From a virus, in the IMG/VR virus record IMGVR_UViG_3300044729_001715, positions 1-38,646 of that record: DNA of 38,646 nt; one strand, given 5' to 3'. The stretch's first letter is position 1, and the number at the start of each line of letters is the position of its first letter. The notes under the pieces are model-generated. The model was not told where the DNA came from and did no database searches. It saw only the letters and a program-made list of their open reading frames with translations. Positions 6,542-12,378 of the stretch are shown piece by piece. The translations under genes were made by a program, and so were the position numbers.

Positions 6542-7003
6542 ATGAAAGCGAATAACAAGATGACGAAGACCAATTTCGTCAAGCACGACCAACAAATCAA
6601 GGCTGGTGAGGCAACTGCGTTTGACGGTTGGCTCAATGCTGGCGTTGAGTGCTACGAACGGTTCGGTGGCAACGCCTCGGCGTATGCGAAATCGGCTGTG
6701 TCGTTGCGTTGGACAGGCAAGAACACGCTGTCGCAAACCGAGAACACGATTCGTCAGTACGTGTCGTCGGTTGTGCGTCTGATGCGCAAGCACAAGACGA
6801 AGGCTGGTGTTCTGTCAGCGTATGACGCTGTGTATGAGACACGCGAAATCAAGGCGCTACAAACGTTGGCTCAGGGTTCGGGTCAGCGTAAGGAAGGCAA
6901 GAAACGCTCCACGAGTGCTGTTGCGCTCACGAAGCGTTCGGCGCACAATGCGTGGAATAAAGCGAAGTCGTTTGATGAGTTCTGGGAACTTGTCAGCGAG
7001 TAA
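6542..7003 (+). CDS. Basic hypothetical protein (153 aa)
   Basis: This 153-residue protein (MKANNKMTKTNFVKHDQQIK...) is mostly helical in appearance, with a central segment TENTIRQYVSSVVRLMRKHKTK (residues about 64-85) and a basic linker GQRKEGKKRS (about 113-122). It could be a DNA-binding protein, but I see no standard helix-turn-helix with confidence. The ATG at 6542 has an AAGGAGA Shine-Dalgarno sequence at ideal distance; longer frames begin inside the upstream palindrome and are rejected. Its TAA stop is embedded in palindrome copy 2, so gene end and regulatory site are coupled. Confidence 0.72.
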   Translation: MKANNKMTKTNFVKHDQQIKAGEATAFDGWLNAGVECYERFGGNASAYAKSAVSLRWTGKNTLSQTENTIRQYVSSVVRLMRKHKTKAGVLSAYDAVYETREIKALQTLAQGSGQRKEGKKRSTSAVALTKRSAHNAWNKAKSFDEFWELVSE

Positions 7004-7023
7004 CTGATACTCGGGTATCAGTT
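7002..7023 (+). promoter_or_regulatory. ACTGATAC-N4-GTATCAGT palindrome, copy 2
   Basis: Perfect arms at 7003..7010 and 7015..7022 around TCGG. The first arm overlaps the TAA stop of the 6542 gene. It is followed within a few bases by two leader hairpins, ahead of the ATG at 7147. Confidence 0.75.
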
Positions 7024-7025
7024 TG

Positions 7026-7076
7026 GCAACTCCGTAGTTGCTGAGAGCACATCAGTATTCCCCTGCTGGTGTGCTC
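7026..7076 (+). promoter_or_regulatory. Two consecutive leader hairpins
   Basis: Hairpin one: GCAACT (7026..7031), loop CCGT, AGTTGC (7036..7041). Hairpin two: GAGCACATCAG (7045..7055) with CTGGTGTGCTC (7066..7076), eleven pairs including one G-U, around a ten-base loop. They fill the space between palindrome copy 2 and the gene at 7147. They could act as terminator plus leader, or protect mRNA ends. Pairing is visible directly; the function is inferred. Confidence 0.5.
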
Positions 7077-7146
7077 AATTGTTTCTACGGAAACACGGTT
7101 AGCCGACCGTTTCGGCATACACAATACACACAAAGGAAACACAAAC

Positions 7147-7362
7147 ATGAATAAGTCACATCAGGAAATGCTCAATACCGTGTTCGGTGATGAGATGCTC
7201 AGCGCTCAGTTGCTGGCGACTGTTTACCGTCAGGAAATTGGGACTGGCAGACCGAATGAGTTGCGTGACCTTGCGATTCACTTCACGGAAGTGTTTGGCA
7301 TGGACAACATCAATCCTCAGCGCATGATGCGTGCGTTGCGTAATGTGAAGGCGGTTGCGTAA
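7147..7362 (+). CDS. Small hypothetical protein (71 aa)
   Basis: This 71-residue protein (MNKSHQEMLNTVFGDEMLSA...) is predicted helical throughout, with charged ends. The ATG follows an AAAGGAAAC ribosome site after the two leader hairpins. It opens a chain of six small genes whose junctions mostly read TAATG, indicating one translationally coupled unit. No family is recognised. Confidence 0.7.
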   Translation: MNKSHQEMLNTVFGDEMLSAQLLATVYRQEIGTGRPNELRDLAIHFTEVFGMDNINPQRMMRALRNVKAVA

Positions 7363-7526
7363 TGACGTATCAAACAGCGTGGACATTGCTCGTTGTCGGT
7401 TCGTTCGTTGCGTGGTGCGTTTACGCATACACGGACAGGAACACGGAGCGAGCGTTTCGTCGGTACAACGGTAAGGCGTTGGGCGACGTGCTTCATGAGA
7501 TAACAACAAACAAGGGAGACAAATAA
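7362..7526 (+). CDS. Small single-pass membrane protein (54 aa)
   Basis: A 54-residue product starting MTYQTAWTLLVVGSFVAWCV, with one hydrophobic segment (residues 7-23) followed by a charged, basic cytosolic-type tail (TDRNTERAFRRYNGK). Start and stop form TAATG junctions with both neighbours (7362 and 7526), and AAGGGAGA precedes the next ATG, which strongly supports it as a real gene despite its size. It may modify the host membrane, for example in exclusion of other phages or in lysis control; there is no direct evidence for any role. Confidence 0.65.
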   Translation: MTYQTAWTLLVVGSFVAWCVYAYTDRNTERAFRRYNGKALGDVLHEITTNKGDK

Positions 7527-7756
7527 TGAGTAATCCGTTTGCGACCATCTTTGATGGTGACGAAACTGATTGGGACACTTTCGTGTCCATGATTGCGACA
7601 ACGCAGGACATTCGTGTTCTGTTGTGGAAACTGAACGAGCAAGCGTCGTTCGGTCCGGACAACGAGTGGGCGTTGCGTATGTACGCATGGGTTATGGCTA
7701 TGACTAATCACGAACTGATACCTGAGTATCAGTCCTCAACACGAGGAGACAAGTAA
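7526..7756 (+). CDS. Small acidic hypothetical protein (76 aa)
   Basis: This 76-residue protein (MSNPFATIFDGDETDWDTFV...) is acidic in its first third and Trp/Met-rich in the middle (NEWALRMYAWVMAMTNHELI). The start is in a TAATG junction behind an AAGGGAGA ribosome site. The last codons (ELIPEYQSS) are encoded by palindrome copy 3, so the regulatory sequence is read through as protein. No family is recognised. Confidence 0.68.
   Translation: MSNPFATIFDGDETDWDTFVSMIATTQDIRVLLWKLNEQASFGPDNEWALRMYAWVMAMTNHELIPEYQSSTRGDK
7713..7733 (+). promoter_or_regulatory. ACTGATAC-N4-GTATCAGT palindrome, copy 3
   Basis: Perfect arms at 7714..7721 and 7726..7733 around CTGA. This copy lies inside the 3' end of the 7526..7756 coding sequence and 22 bases before the next ATG, closer than any other copy. 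It shows that the element tolerates translation. Confidence 0.72.
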
Positions 7757-7899
7757 TGGTTACGAAGCAAGACATAGAAGCACTCGCACAGTATGTGCGT
7801 TCTCGTGATGGTGATGCGTCACCGAATGAGAAACACAGGGAGTTCTTTGCGAGAATGTCCGAATGGCTGTTATCGCTCTCAAACGAAGGAGACAAGTAA
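7756..7899 (+). CDS. Small hypothetical protein (47 aa)
   Basis: A 47-residue frame (MVTKQDIEALAQYVRSRDGD...) with an amphipathic helical look. It starts in a TAATG junction behind ACGAGGAGAC and ends in a TAATG junction with the next gene; its terminal codons EGDK are also seen at the ends of two neighbours because the ribosome site GGAGACAAGTAATG is shared by those junctions. The identical junction design supports it. No function is recognisable. Confidence 0.62.
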   Translation: MVTKQDIEALAQYVRSRDGDASPNEKHREFFARMSEWLLSLSNEGDK

Positions 7900-8174
7900 T
7901 GAGAACATACACGACGGAAGAGTTGCGCGAATCTTTGCTTGCCATGTCTATTTACATGGCTGACGAAGTTTCGCCATCAACGCTGAGAGATGATTACGAC
8001 GACAGCGTTGGTGCGTGGTGGCTAGTGAGTTCGGAGTTCATGGAATGGTGCGTCAAACACAAAGGTGGCGTGCTGTTGTTTGAGTTCTTGTGCGATGTCA
8101 ATCGTGCCGACACAAAGGAGTTGGACAAGTTGCTTCGCGCGCTGTTCACAGATGAAACGAATGGAGGTGAATGA
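7899..8174 (+). CDS. Acidic hypothetical protein (91 aa)
   Basis: This 91-residue protein (MRTYTTEELRESLLAMSIYM...) is mainly helical, acidic and contains a WWLVSSEFMEWCVKHKGG core. The ATG in a TAATG junction behind GAAGGAGAC is preferred over upstream in-frame starts, which fall inside the previous gene. The stop overlaps the ATG of the next small membrane gene. No family is recognised. Confidence 0.7.
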   Translation: MRTYTTEELRESLLAMSIYMADEVSPSTLRDDYDDSVGAWWLVSSEFMEWCVKHKGGVLLFEFLCDVNRADTKELDKLLRALFTDETNGGE

Positions 8175-8302
8175 TGTTGGCTATTCTCGCTGGCACAACG
8201 GTTGCGTTGTATGTGACTACCTGTTGGTATTCTCTGCGACGTAATGACCAGAAGTTGCGTGCTCGCAAGGCGCATCCGTGCCGTAAGACACGCAAGAAAT
8301 AA
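8171..8302 (+). CDS. Small basic membrane protein (43 aa)
   Basis: A 43-residue product (MMLAILAGTTVALYVTTCWY...) with one N-terminal hydrophobic segment of about 17 residues and a strongly basic tail (RKAHPCRKTRKK). The ATG at 8171 follows ATGGAGGTGA and overlaps the preceding stop (ATGA); a second ATG follows directly. Its TAA stop abuts palindrome copy 4. The layout resembles small phage membrane peptides, including toxin-like or lysis-control peptides; the role is not known. Confidence 0.6.
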   Translation: MMLAILAGTTVALYVTTCWYSLRRNDQKLRARKAHPCRKTRKK

Positions 8303-8324
8303 ACTGATACTCGTGTATCAGTTT
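8301..8324 (+). promoter_or_regulatory. ACTGATAC-N4-GTATCAGT palindrome, copy 4
   Basis: The longest copy: AAACTGATAC and GTATCAGTTT (8301..8310, 8315..8324) around TCGT, overlapping the TAA stop of the 43-residue gene. It lies 61 bases ahead of the amidoligase gene. Confidence 0.78.
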
Positions 8325-8335
8325 CTCATACGGTG

Positions 8336-8354
8336 GCGACGACCGACTCGTCGC
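8336..8354 (+). promoter_or_regulatory. Leader hairpin before the amidoligase gene
   Basis: GCGACGA (8336..8342), loop CCGAC, TCGTCGC (8348..8354): a perfect 7-bp GC-rich stem between palindrome copy 4 and the ribosome site TTAGGAGGT of the amidoligase gene. It could be a leader structure or part of a terminator; there is no T tract. Confidence 0.45.
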
Positions 8355-8385
8355 ACAACAGGCACAACCTTAGGAGGTAAACACA

Positions 8386-9735
8386 ATGCCTGACAATACA
8401 GACAACGAAATACCACCACAGCGTCCCGAGTGGACACGGTGGGACAGTGACCAAATCAATGAGTTCCTTGACGAAAACGCAAGTCTCTGCGAATCATGCG
8501 AGTCAACTCGCCTGCTTCGTCGTGTGGATGCGCCAGCGTACGCTCATGACACTGAGTACTACTGGTATTCCACCGTGTTGCGTCGTCGCTACGAGGGAGA
8601 CAATGATGTGGTGTTCAGCAGGGAGATACTCAACGGCATACACAACTGGACTAGCAGTGTTCACATGGATGTGGAGTTTGAGGCGCTTGGTTCCTCATAC
8701 GACTTTCTGTGCGACGATTGTTATGACGACCGTTGTAGAGATGAGAATGAGGCGCAAGAGAGTACGAGTAGCGATTACGTTCATTCGTATGGCTACCGTC
8801 CTTCACCAATCTTCTTTGACGTTGATGCGAGCACCGGTGTTATTACGAACCGTCGCATCTTTACGCCAGAGGGACGTGAGGGCAAGTTCTCGCCTGCGTC
8901 GTACGAAAACTCGACACGCGTACAGTTCCCTGTGTGTGGGTTTGAGTTGGAGACATCCGATGAGAACGGCGAGTTGAGTTACAACGACTGTGCTCGTTAC
9001 ATCAACGACATGTGTGGCAGTTACTTGTACATGAAAGAGGACGGTTCGGTGAGTGACGGGTTTGAGATTGTCACCCACCCTCATACTCTTTCTGCGTACA
9101 ACAAACGTCAAGAGTTGTGGGATGCGCTCAACTACATTCGTGGTCGTGGTTGGCGTTCGTGGAAATCATCATCATCGTGTGGTCTTCACATTCACATCAA
9201 CAATGCGTCGTTCGGAACGGTTGGTCACGCAATGATGTTTCTCAAATTCATCTTTGCGAACCGTGACCCGTTGGTGCGTTTCGCTGGTCGTGATTCGTCC
9301 TACGCACGCTTTGACTACGACTCGTTCGTACAACGTCAGATTCATGTCGGTTGGCATGACAACGGTTCACCACGGTACAAGGATGGTTCCGTTGCTGATG
9401 TCGTCAAGAAACGTGCGCTCAACGACAACCGTTACCTTGCTGTGAACGCACAGAACGCAAACACTTACGAACTGCGATTCTTCAAGGGTTCTCTGAACCC
9501 GAAGACTGTTCGTGCGTGCTTGGAGTTCACGTTCGCCCTACACGAGTACACGAAAGGCTTGACATCTCACGATGTGTTGGTCAATCGTGCGCTTACGTGG
9601 CGTCCGTTCCTTGCGTTCATTCGTAGCAAGTCCAAGGAGGGTGATGAGTTCGCATACCGTCACCTGTATGACCGACTGTTGTTGTCCAGCCGTAATCCGG
9701 ACAGCGAGTTCATTTCATCACATCAAGACGACTGA
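8386..9735 (+). CDS. Amidoligase-family enzyme with N-terminal Cys cluster
   Basis: This 449-residue protein matches the amidoligase (COOH-NH2 ligase, Amidoligase_2-type) fold related to glutamine synthetase and GCS enzymes, which join a carboxylate and an amine using ATP. Visible signature segments in order: GFELE (185-189), EDGS...GFEIVTHP (218-232), SSCGLHIHI (263-271), YLAVNAQN (350-357) and YELRFFKGSL (361-370). An N-terminal extension carries C35-x2-C38 and C109-x2-C112, a likely zinc-binding pair. The ATG follows a strong TTAGGAGGT site. The next gene is a class II glutamine amidotransferase, the partner expected from published genome-context work on this family. The substrate is unknown: a peptide, cell-wall unit or nucleotide are possible. 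No large insertions or broken motifs are seen. Confidence 0.85.
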   Translation: MPDNTDNEIPPQRPEWTRWDSDQINEFLDENASLCESCESTRLLRRVDAPAYAHDTEYYWYSTVLRRRYEGDNDVVFSREILNGIHNWTSSVHMDVEFEALGSSYDFLCDDCYDDRCRDENEAQESTSSDYVHSYGYRPSPIFFDVDASTGVITNRRIFTPEGREGKFSPASYENSTRVQFPVCGFELETSDENGELSYNDCARYINDMCGSYLYMKEDGSVSDGFEIVTHPHTLSAYNKRQELWDALNYIRGRGWRSWKSSSSCGLHIHINNASFGTVGHAMMFLKFIFANRDPLVRFAGRDSSYARFDYDSFVQRQIHVGWHDNGSPRYKDGSVADVVKKRALNDNRYLAVNAQNANTYELRFFKGSLNPKTVRACLEFTFALHEYTKGLTSHDVLVNRALTWRPFLAFIRSKSKEGDEFAYRHLYDRLLLSSRNPDSEFISSHQDD

Positions 9736-9751
9736 TACTCGCGTATCAGTT
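9730..9751 (+). promoter_or_regulatory. ACTGATAC-N4-GTATCAGT palindrome, copy 5
   Basis: Perfect arms at 9731..9738 and 9743..9750 around TCGC. The first arm contains the TGA stop of the amidoligase gene, and the element ends 39 bases before the ATG of the amidotransferase gene, so it separates the two genes of the pair. Confidence 0.76.
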
Positions 9752-9789
9752 TCACATACAACAAACAAACAAACAGAAGGAGAAATCAA

Positions 9790-10911
9790 ATGTGTTTATT
9801 GGTATTCATGCCCGAGGGCAAGATTGCGTCAAAGCAATCGTTGGAGCAAGCATCATGGTTCAATGATGACGGTTTCGGTTGGGCTATTCGTACGCCTGAC
9901 AAGATTCTCGTCGGCAAGAACATGGACTTCTACAAAGCGTACGAAGAATTCAAAGATGCTCGCTCGTGTTACAACGGCGACGCTTTGTTCCATCTTCGTA
10001 TCACCACGCAGGGTTCTACGAATCTGGACAACTGTCATCCGTTCTATGTCGGCAAGGACGAACTCACTGTTGTGGCTCACAACGGTATGTTGCCTGTCGT
10101 CACAGACAAAGGTGACAATCGTTCGGACACTCGTGTGTTCGCAGAAACGTTGCTACCCAAGCGTGGTGGCATCTCGTTCCTGAACGGCGACTTGGGGGTC
10201 AATCATCTGTCCAAGTGGGCAGCGGGTTCCAAGTTGGTGTTCTTGTCTGCGAACCCTGCATCCAAGTGGCGTTATGTCATCATCAACTCAGAGGACGGCC
10301 ATTGGGGTAAGGATGAGGATGAAGGCGTGTGGTTCTCCAACTCGTCGTACAAATACTCCATGCCTTCCTCTTCGTTCAGGAGCAGTTGGGGTGGTTGGGA
10401 TTACGGTTACTCCACAACGTACAAGAATCCGTACAAGGTTCACAAAGCAACCGACGATACGGTTGCGATGACCGTTGTCCCTGCGACCACACAGAGTGCT
10501 CGCAAGGAGGAACTGTATTACGAGTTGCAACATCACGCATACGAAATCGCAGAGTCGCTGATTGAGATGCACTACAAGACCAACGATGACCCACAGAAAG
10601 TTGAGGTTGACTACTACAACTTGGCTGAGGAACTGTTGGAAAGGTTCAGCAAGATTTATTCACCGAACGGTGATGACTCTTATCAAGCAACCTGTTCTCG
10701 TTGTGGTGCCACGACTGTTCTACATCACATGGATTTGCCTGCCACTCACTGCCCTGAGTGCTCATGCTGTCTGTACTGTGGTTCAGAAGTGATTGACGAC
10801 AACGAAGCAACGTGCTGTGATTGGCCGATGGGATTCACGATGAGTTACCATCCTGATGTAGTTGATGTGACGAGGGGAGGTGAAGATGTCCCAGCAACCT
10901 CGTCGTTCTAA
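9790..10911 (+). CDS. Class II glutamine amidotransferase with C-terminal zinc ribbon
   Basis: This 373-residue protein begins MC; after methionine removal Cys2 would be the N-terminal nucleophile of an Ntn-type glutaminase that frees ammonia from glutamine. Supporting segments: NDDGFGWA (25-32), HLRITTQGSTNLDNCHPF (68-85, with R70), HNG (97-99) and a SDTRVFAE helix (about 111-118). The C-terminal region carries C302-x2-C305 and C321-x2-C324, a four-Cys ribbon, then further cysteines at 326, 327, 330, 342 and 343. No synthase domain is fused, so ammonia would go to another protein, most simply the amidoligase encoded just upstream. The ATG follows GAAGGAGAAATC. The cysteine-rich tail is unusual for this family and mirrors the Cys pairs of the amidoligase. 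Confidence 0.86.
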   Translation: MCLLVFMPEGKIASKQSLEQASWFNDDGFGWAIRTPDKILVGKNMDFYKAYEEFKDARSCYNGDALFHLRITTQGSTNLDNCHPFYVGKDELTVVAHNGMLPVVTDKGDNRSDTRVFAETLLPKRGGISFLNGDLGVNHLSKWAAGSKLVFLSANPASKWRYVIINSEDGHWGKDEDEGVWFSNSSYKYSMPSSSFRSSWGGWDYGYSTTYKNPYKVHKATDDTVAMTVVPATTQSARKEELYYELQHHAYEIAESLIEMHYKTNDDPQKVEVDYYNLAEELLERFSKIYSPNGDDSYQATCSRCGATTVLHHMDLPATHCPECSCCLYCGSEVIDDNEATCCDWPMGFTMSYHPDVVDVTRGGEDVPATSSF

Positions 10912-11044
10912 ACGCCGAGGCAAACTATGGCAGTGTCCACTATGCAAACGTGGTGTGATGCTGTACATAGACGTAGAAATACCACCAACCTGTCGCAACA
11001 GTTTGGTGCACTCAACAAAAACAGTAACAATGAAGGAGAAATAA
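10886..11044 (+). CDS. Small zinc-ribbon-like protein (52 aa)
   Basis: A 52-residue basic protein (MSQQPRRSKRRGKLWQCPLC...) with C17-x2-C20 and a third cysteine at 36 (PPTC), a half or incomplete zinc ribbon. The ATG has a very good GGGGAGGTGA ribosome site located inside the 3' end of the amidotransferase gene, with a 26-base overlap in another frame. Its stop is one base before the ATG of the next gene. It might add zinc-binding or nucleic-acid-binding capacity to the neighbouring enzyme system, which is speculative. Confidence 0.62.
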   Translation: MSQQPRRSKRRGKLWQCPLCKRGVMLYIDVEIPPTCRNSLVHSTKTVTMKEK

Positions 11045-11045
11045 A

Positions 11046-11294
11046 ATGAAAACAGAAACCAAATGGGGTGACCGACACAAGGTTCATCGCTACGACCACA
11101 CACCGTTCGGTGATGTGGAGTTGTGTGACTTTGAGAAAACCGGCGTGGACACATTCACTTTGTGGCTGCGTATCTATTCGGACATGGCAGAAAGACCACA
11201 GATGGATGTGCTGTGGCGTAATTGCGATGCAATTGACGCCCTCGCATACTTCGGTATTCACGGTTCCGAGCAACGAATGGAGCGCACACAATGA
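11046..11294 (+). CDS. Hypothetical protein (82 aa)
   Basis: This 82-residue protein (MKTETKWGDRHKVHRYDHTP...) has a mixed alpha/beta appearance, with strand-like segments VELCDF and TFTLWLRIY and a helical end AIDALAYFGIHG. It has a GAAGGAGAAATAAA ribosome site. Its stop overlaps the ATG of the WhiB gene (ATGA), so the two are coupled. No family is recognised. Confidence 0.68.
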   Translation: MKTETKWGDRHKVHRYDHTPFGDVELCDFEKTGVDTFTLWLRIYSDMAERPQMDVLWRNCDAIDALAYFGIHGSEQRMERTQ

Positions 11295-11602
11295 AACATC
11301 AGTTCCGTTTCGTAGTTGATAAAGCACCGAACTTCGCTAGGGCTGCCTGCAAAGGTGTCCCTACCGAAGTGTTCTTTCCCAACTACCTGCATTTCAGGGG
11401 GCGTATCACACCCAAGCAGATTGCCAAGGCACGTCAGTATTGTTCTGTGTGTCCGATTCAGTCTGAGTGTTTGGAGTACGCTTGTCGCACTGATTCCATC
11501 GGCATTTGGGGTGGACAGTATGTATCAGAACATCTAGCAAGAAAGTTGAGGGAAGAACATGGCTGGTCGTTACACCGTGAAGTTGTCACTGACATTGGAT
11601 GA
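11291..11602 (+). CDS. whiB: WhiB-family iron-sulfur transcription regulator
   Basis: This 103-residue protein has the four invariant WhiB cysteines, C20, C51, C54 and C60 (C-Xn-C-x2-C-x5-C), which hold a 4Fe-4S cluster, followed by the GIWGG turn (71-75) and a basic C-terminal segment (ARKLREEHGW) as the DNA-contacting part. WhiB proteins bind the sigma A region 4 of host RNA polymerase and redirect transcription; several actinophages encode one and it can interfere with host septation genes or promote superinfection exclusion. The gene identifies the host as an actinobacterium. It starts in an ATGA overlap with the upstream gene. It is a candidate controller of the genome's own palindrome-flanked units. 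Confidence 0.93.
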   Translation: MKHQFRFVVDKAPNFARAACKGVPTEVFFPNYLHFRGRITPKQIAKARQYCSVCPIQSECLEYACRTDSIGIWGGQYVSEHLARKLREEHGWSLHREVVTDIG

Positions 11603-11807
11603 GATACGCACGATTGTCAAATCGTTGAGTATTGGCGCTGACCAAGTGGGCAAGAAACTTGACCGTGTGCGTGGCACTTATCGTGCCAGCGATGTGTTGA
11701 CCGAGTATCAACTGTTGACGCATACGAAGTTGCACTTTGAGCGTGCGTTGACTGACATCGTGGACATGGAGGTGAATGATGCCAACTCGCATGACTTACA
11801 TTCGTAG
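11559..11807 (+). CDS. Hypothetical helical protein (82 aa)
   Basis: This 82-residue protein (MAGRYTVKLSLTLDEIRTIV...) begins with a short strand, then helices typical of small regulatory or structural proteins (DEIRTIVKSLSIGADQVGKKLDRV and LTEYQLLTHTKLHFERALTDIV). The ATG lies 44 bases inside the WhiB gene in another frame and follows GAGGGAAGAAC. The 3' end overlaps the lysozyme-like gene by 32 bases. No family is recognised. Confidence 0.65.
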   Translation: MAGRYTVKLSLTLDEIRTIVKSLSIGADQVGKKLDRVRGTYRASDVLTEYQLLTHTKLHFERALTDIVDMEVNDANSHDLHS

Positions 11808-12378
11808 GCGTGTGGCTGTGGCATCTGTGTTGGTGTTGTTTGCATGGGTGGGGGCACGAGTTGCCCCCGCTCTTGCACCACCAATCGTTGTGCCGTTCAC
11901 ACCTTGGCAAGACCCAAAAGTGGCCGAAATACCCAGTGTATCAACTGTTATTCCAATTACAACTGATACTCAGGTATCAGTTTCTCTGTGCGCCGATGTA
12001 GTGAATTTGGCTCATTCGCTGGGTTGGAAAACGGAGGATTTGGATGAGTTGTCCTACGTGATTTGGCGTGAGTCCAGATGTCTGCCTGATGTGCATTACG
12101 ACAAAGACCCCAACGGTGGGTCGTACGGTTTGATGCAAATCAACGGATACTGGTGTGAGCCATCTCGCTATCATCCGAAAGGCTATTTGCAGGCACAAGG
12201 ACTTCTGTCATCTTGCGATGACCTGTACATTCCTGCGATAAATCTGCTTGCTGGGTTGAACATCTACCTGTATTCCAGCGAACACAATCTGAACGGATGG
12301 CAGCCGTGGGCGATGCAGAAAGATTTCTGTGCGTCAGTCCACAACCTGTGTGACCCGTCTGCTATCGTGGGGGGGTAA
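11776..12378 (+). CDS. Membrane-anchored lysozyme/transglycosylase-like protein
   Basis: This 200-residue protein has a basic start and a hydrophobic segment at about residues 12-34 (signal anchor or signal peptide), a Pro/Val/Thr-rich linker, and an SLT/lysozyme-like domain from about residue 85. Signature parts are IWRESRC with the likely catalytic E99 and GSYGLMQIN (115-123). Several cysteines (72, 102 and later ones) suggest disulfides outside the cell. It would cut glycan strands of peptidoglycan. It sits in the early arm, away from the M15 endolysin, so entry, superinfection defence or an unusual second lysis enzyme are all possible. Start ATG at 11776 (or 11779) after ATGGAGGTGA. Palindrome copy 6 lies within the linker codons, and the stop falls between two G7 tracts of element B. 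Confidence 0.8.
   Translation: MMPTRMTYIRRRVAVASVLVLFAWVGARVAPALAPPIVVPFTPWQDPKVAEIPSVSTVIPITTDTQVSVSLCADVVNLAHSLGWKTEDLDELSYVIWRESRCLPDVHYDKDPNGGSYGLMQINGYWCEPSRYHPKGYLQAQGLLSSCDDLYIPAINLLAGLNIYLYSSEHNLNGWQPWAMQKDFCASVHNLCDPSAIVGG
11850..11868 (+). other. GC-rich hairpin inside the lysozyme-like gene
   Basis: GGGGGCA (11850..11856), loop CGAGT, TGCCCCC (11862..11868): a perfect 7-bp stem within codons of the hydrophobic segment (residues about 25-31). It could slow translation or be incidental to the Gly/Ala/Pro codons. Noted because strong GC stems are otherwise rare in the coding parts of this arm. Confidence 0.4.
11961..11982 (+). promoter_or_regulatory. ACTGATAC-N4-GTATCAGT palindrome, copy 6
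   Basis: Perfect arms at 11962..11969 and 11974..11981 around TCAG, preceded 24 bases upstream by a single GTATCA half-site. Unlike the others it lies in the middle of a gene, encoding TDTQVSV in the linker of the lysozyme-like protein. Confidence 0.72.

Noticed and set aside
6455-11982. Six regularly recurring palindromes as a CRISPR-like array
   Set aside because: They are separated by whole genes (about 0.5 to 2.2 kb), not by uniform short spacers, and there is no cas1/cas2. The Cas4-like nuclease is a common phage recombination enzyme.
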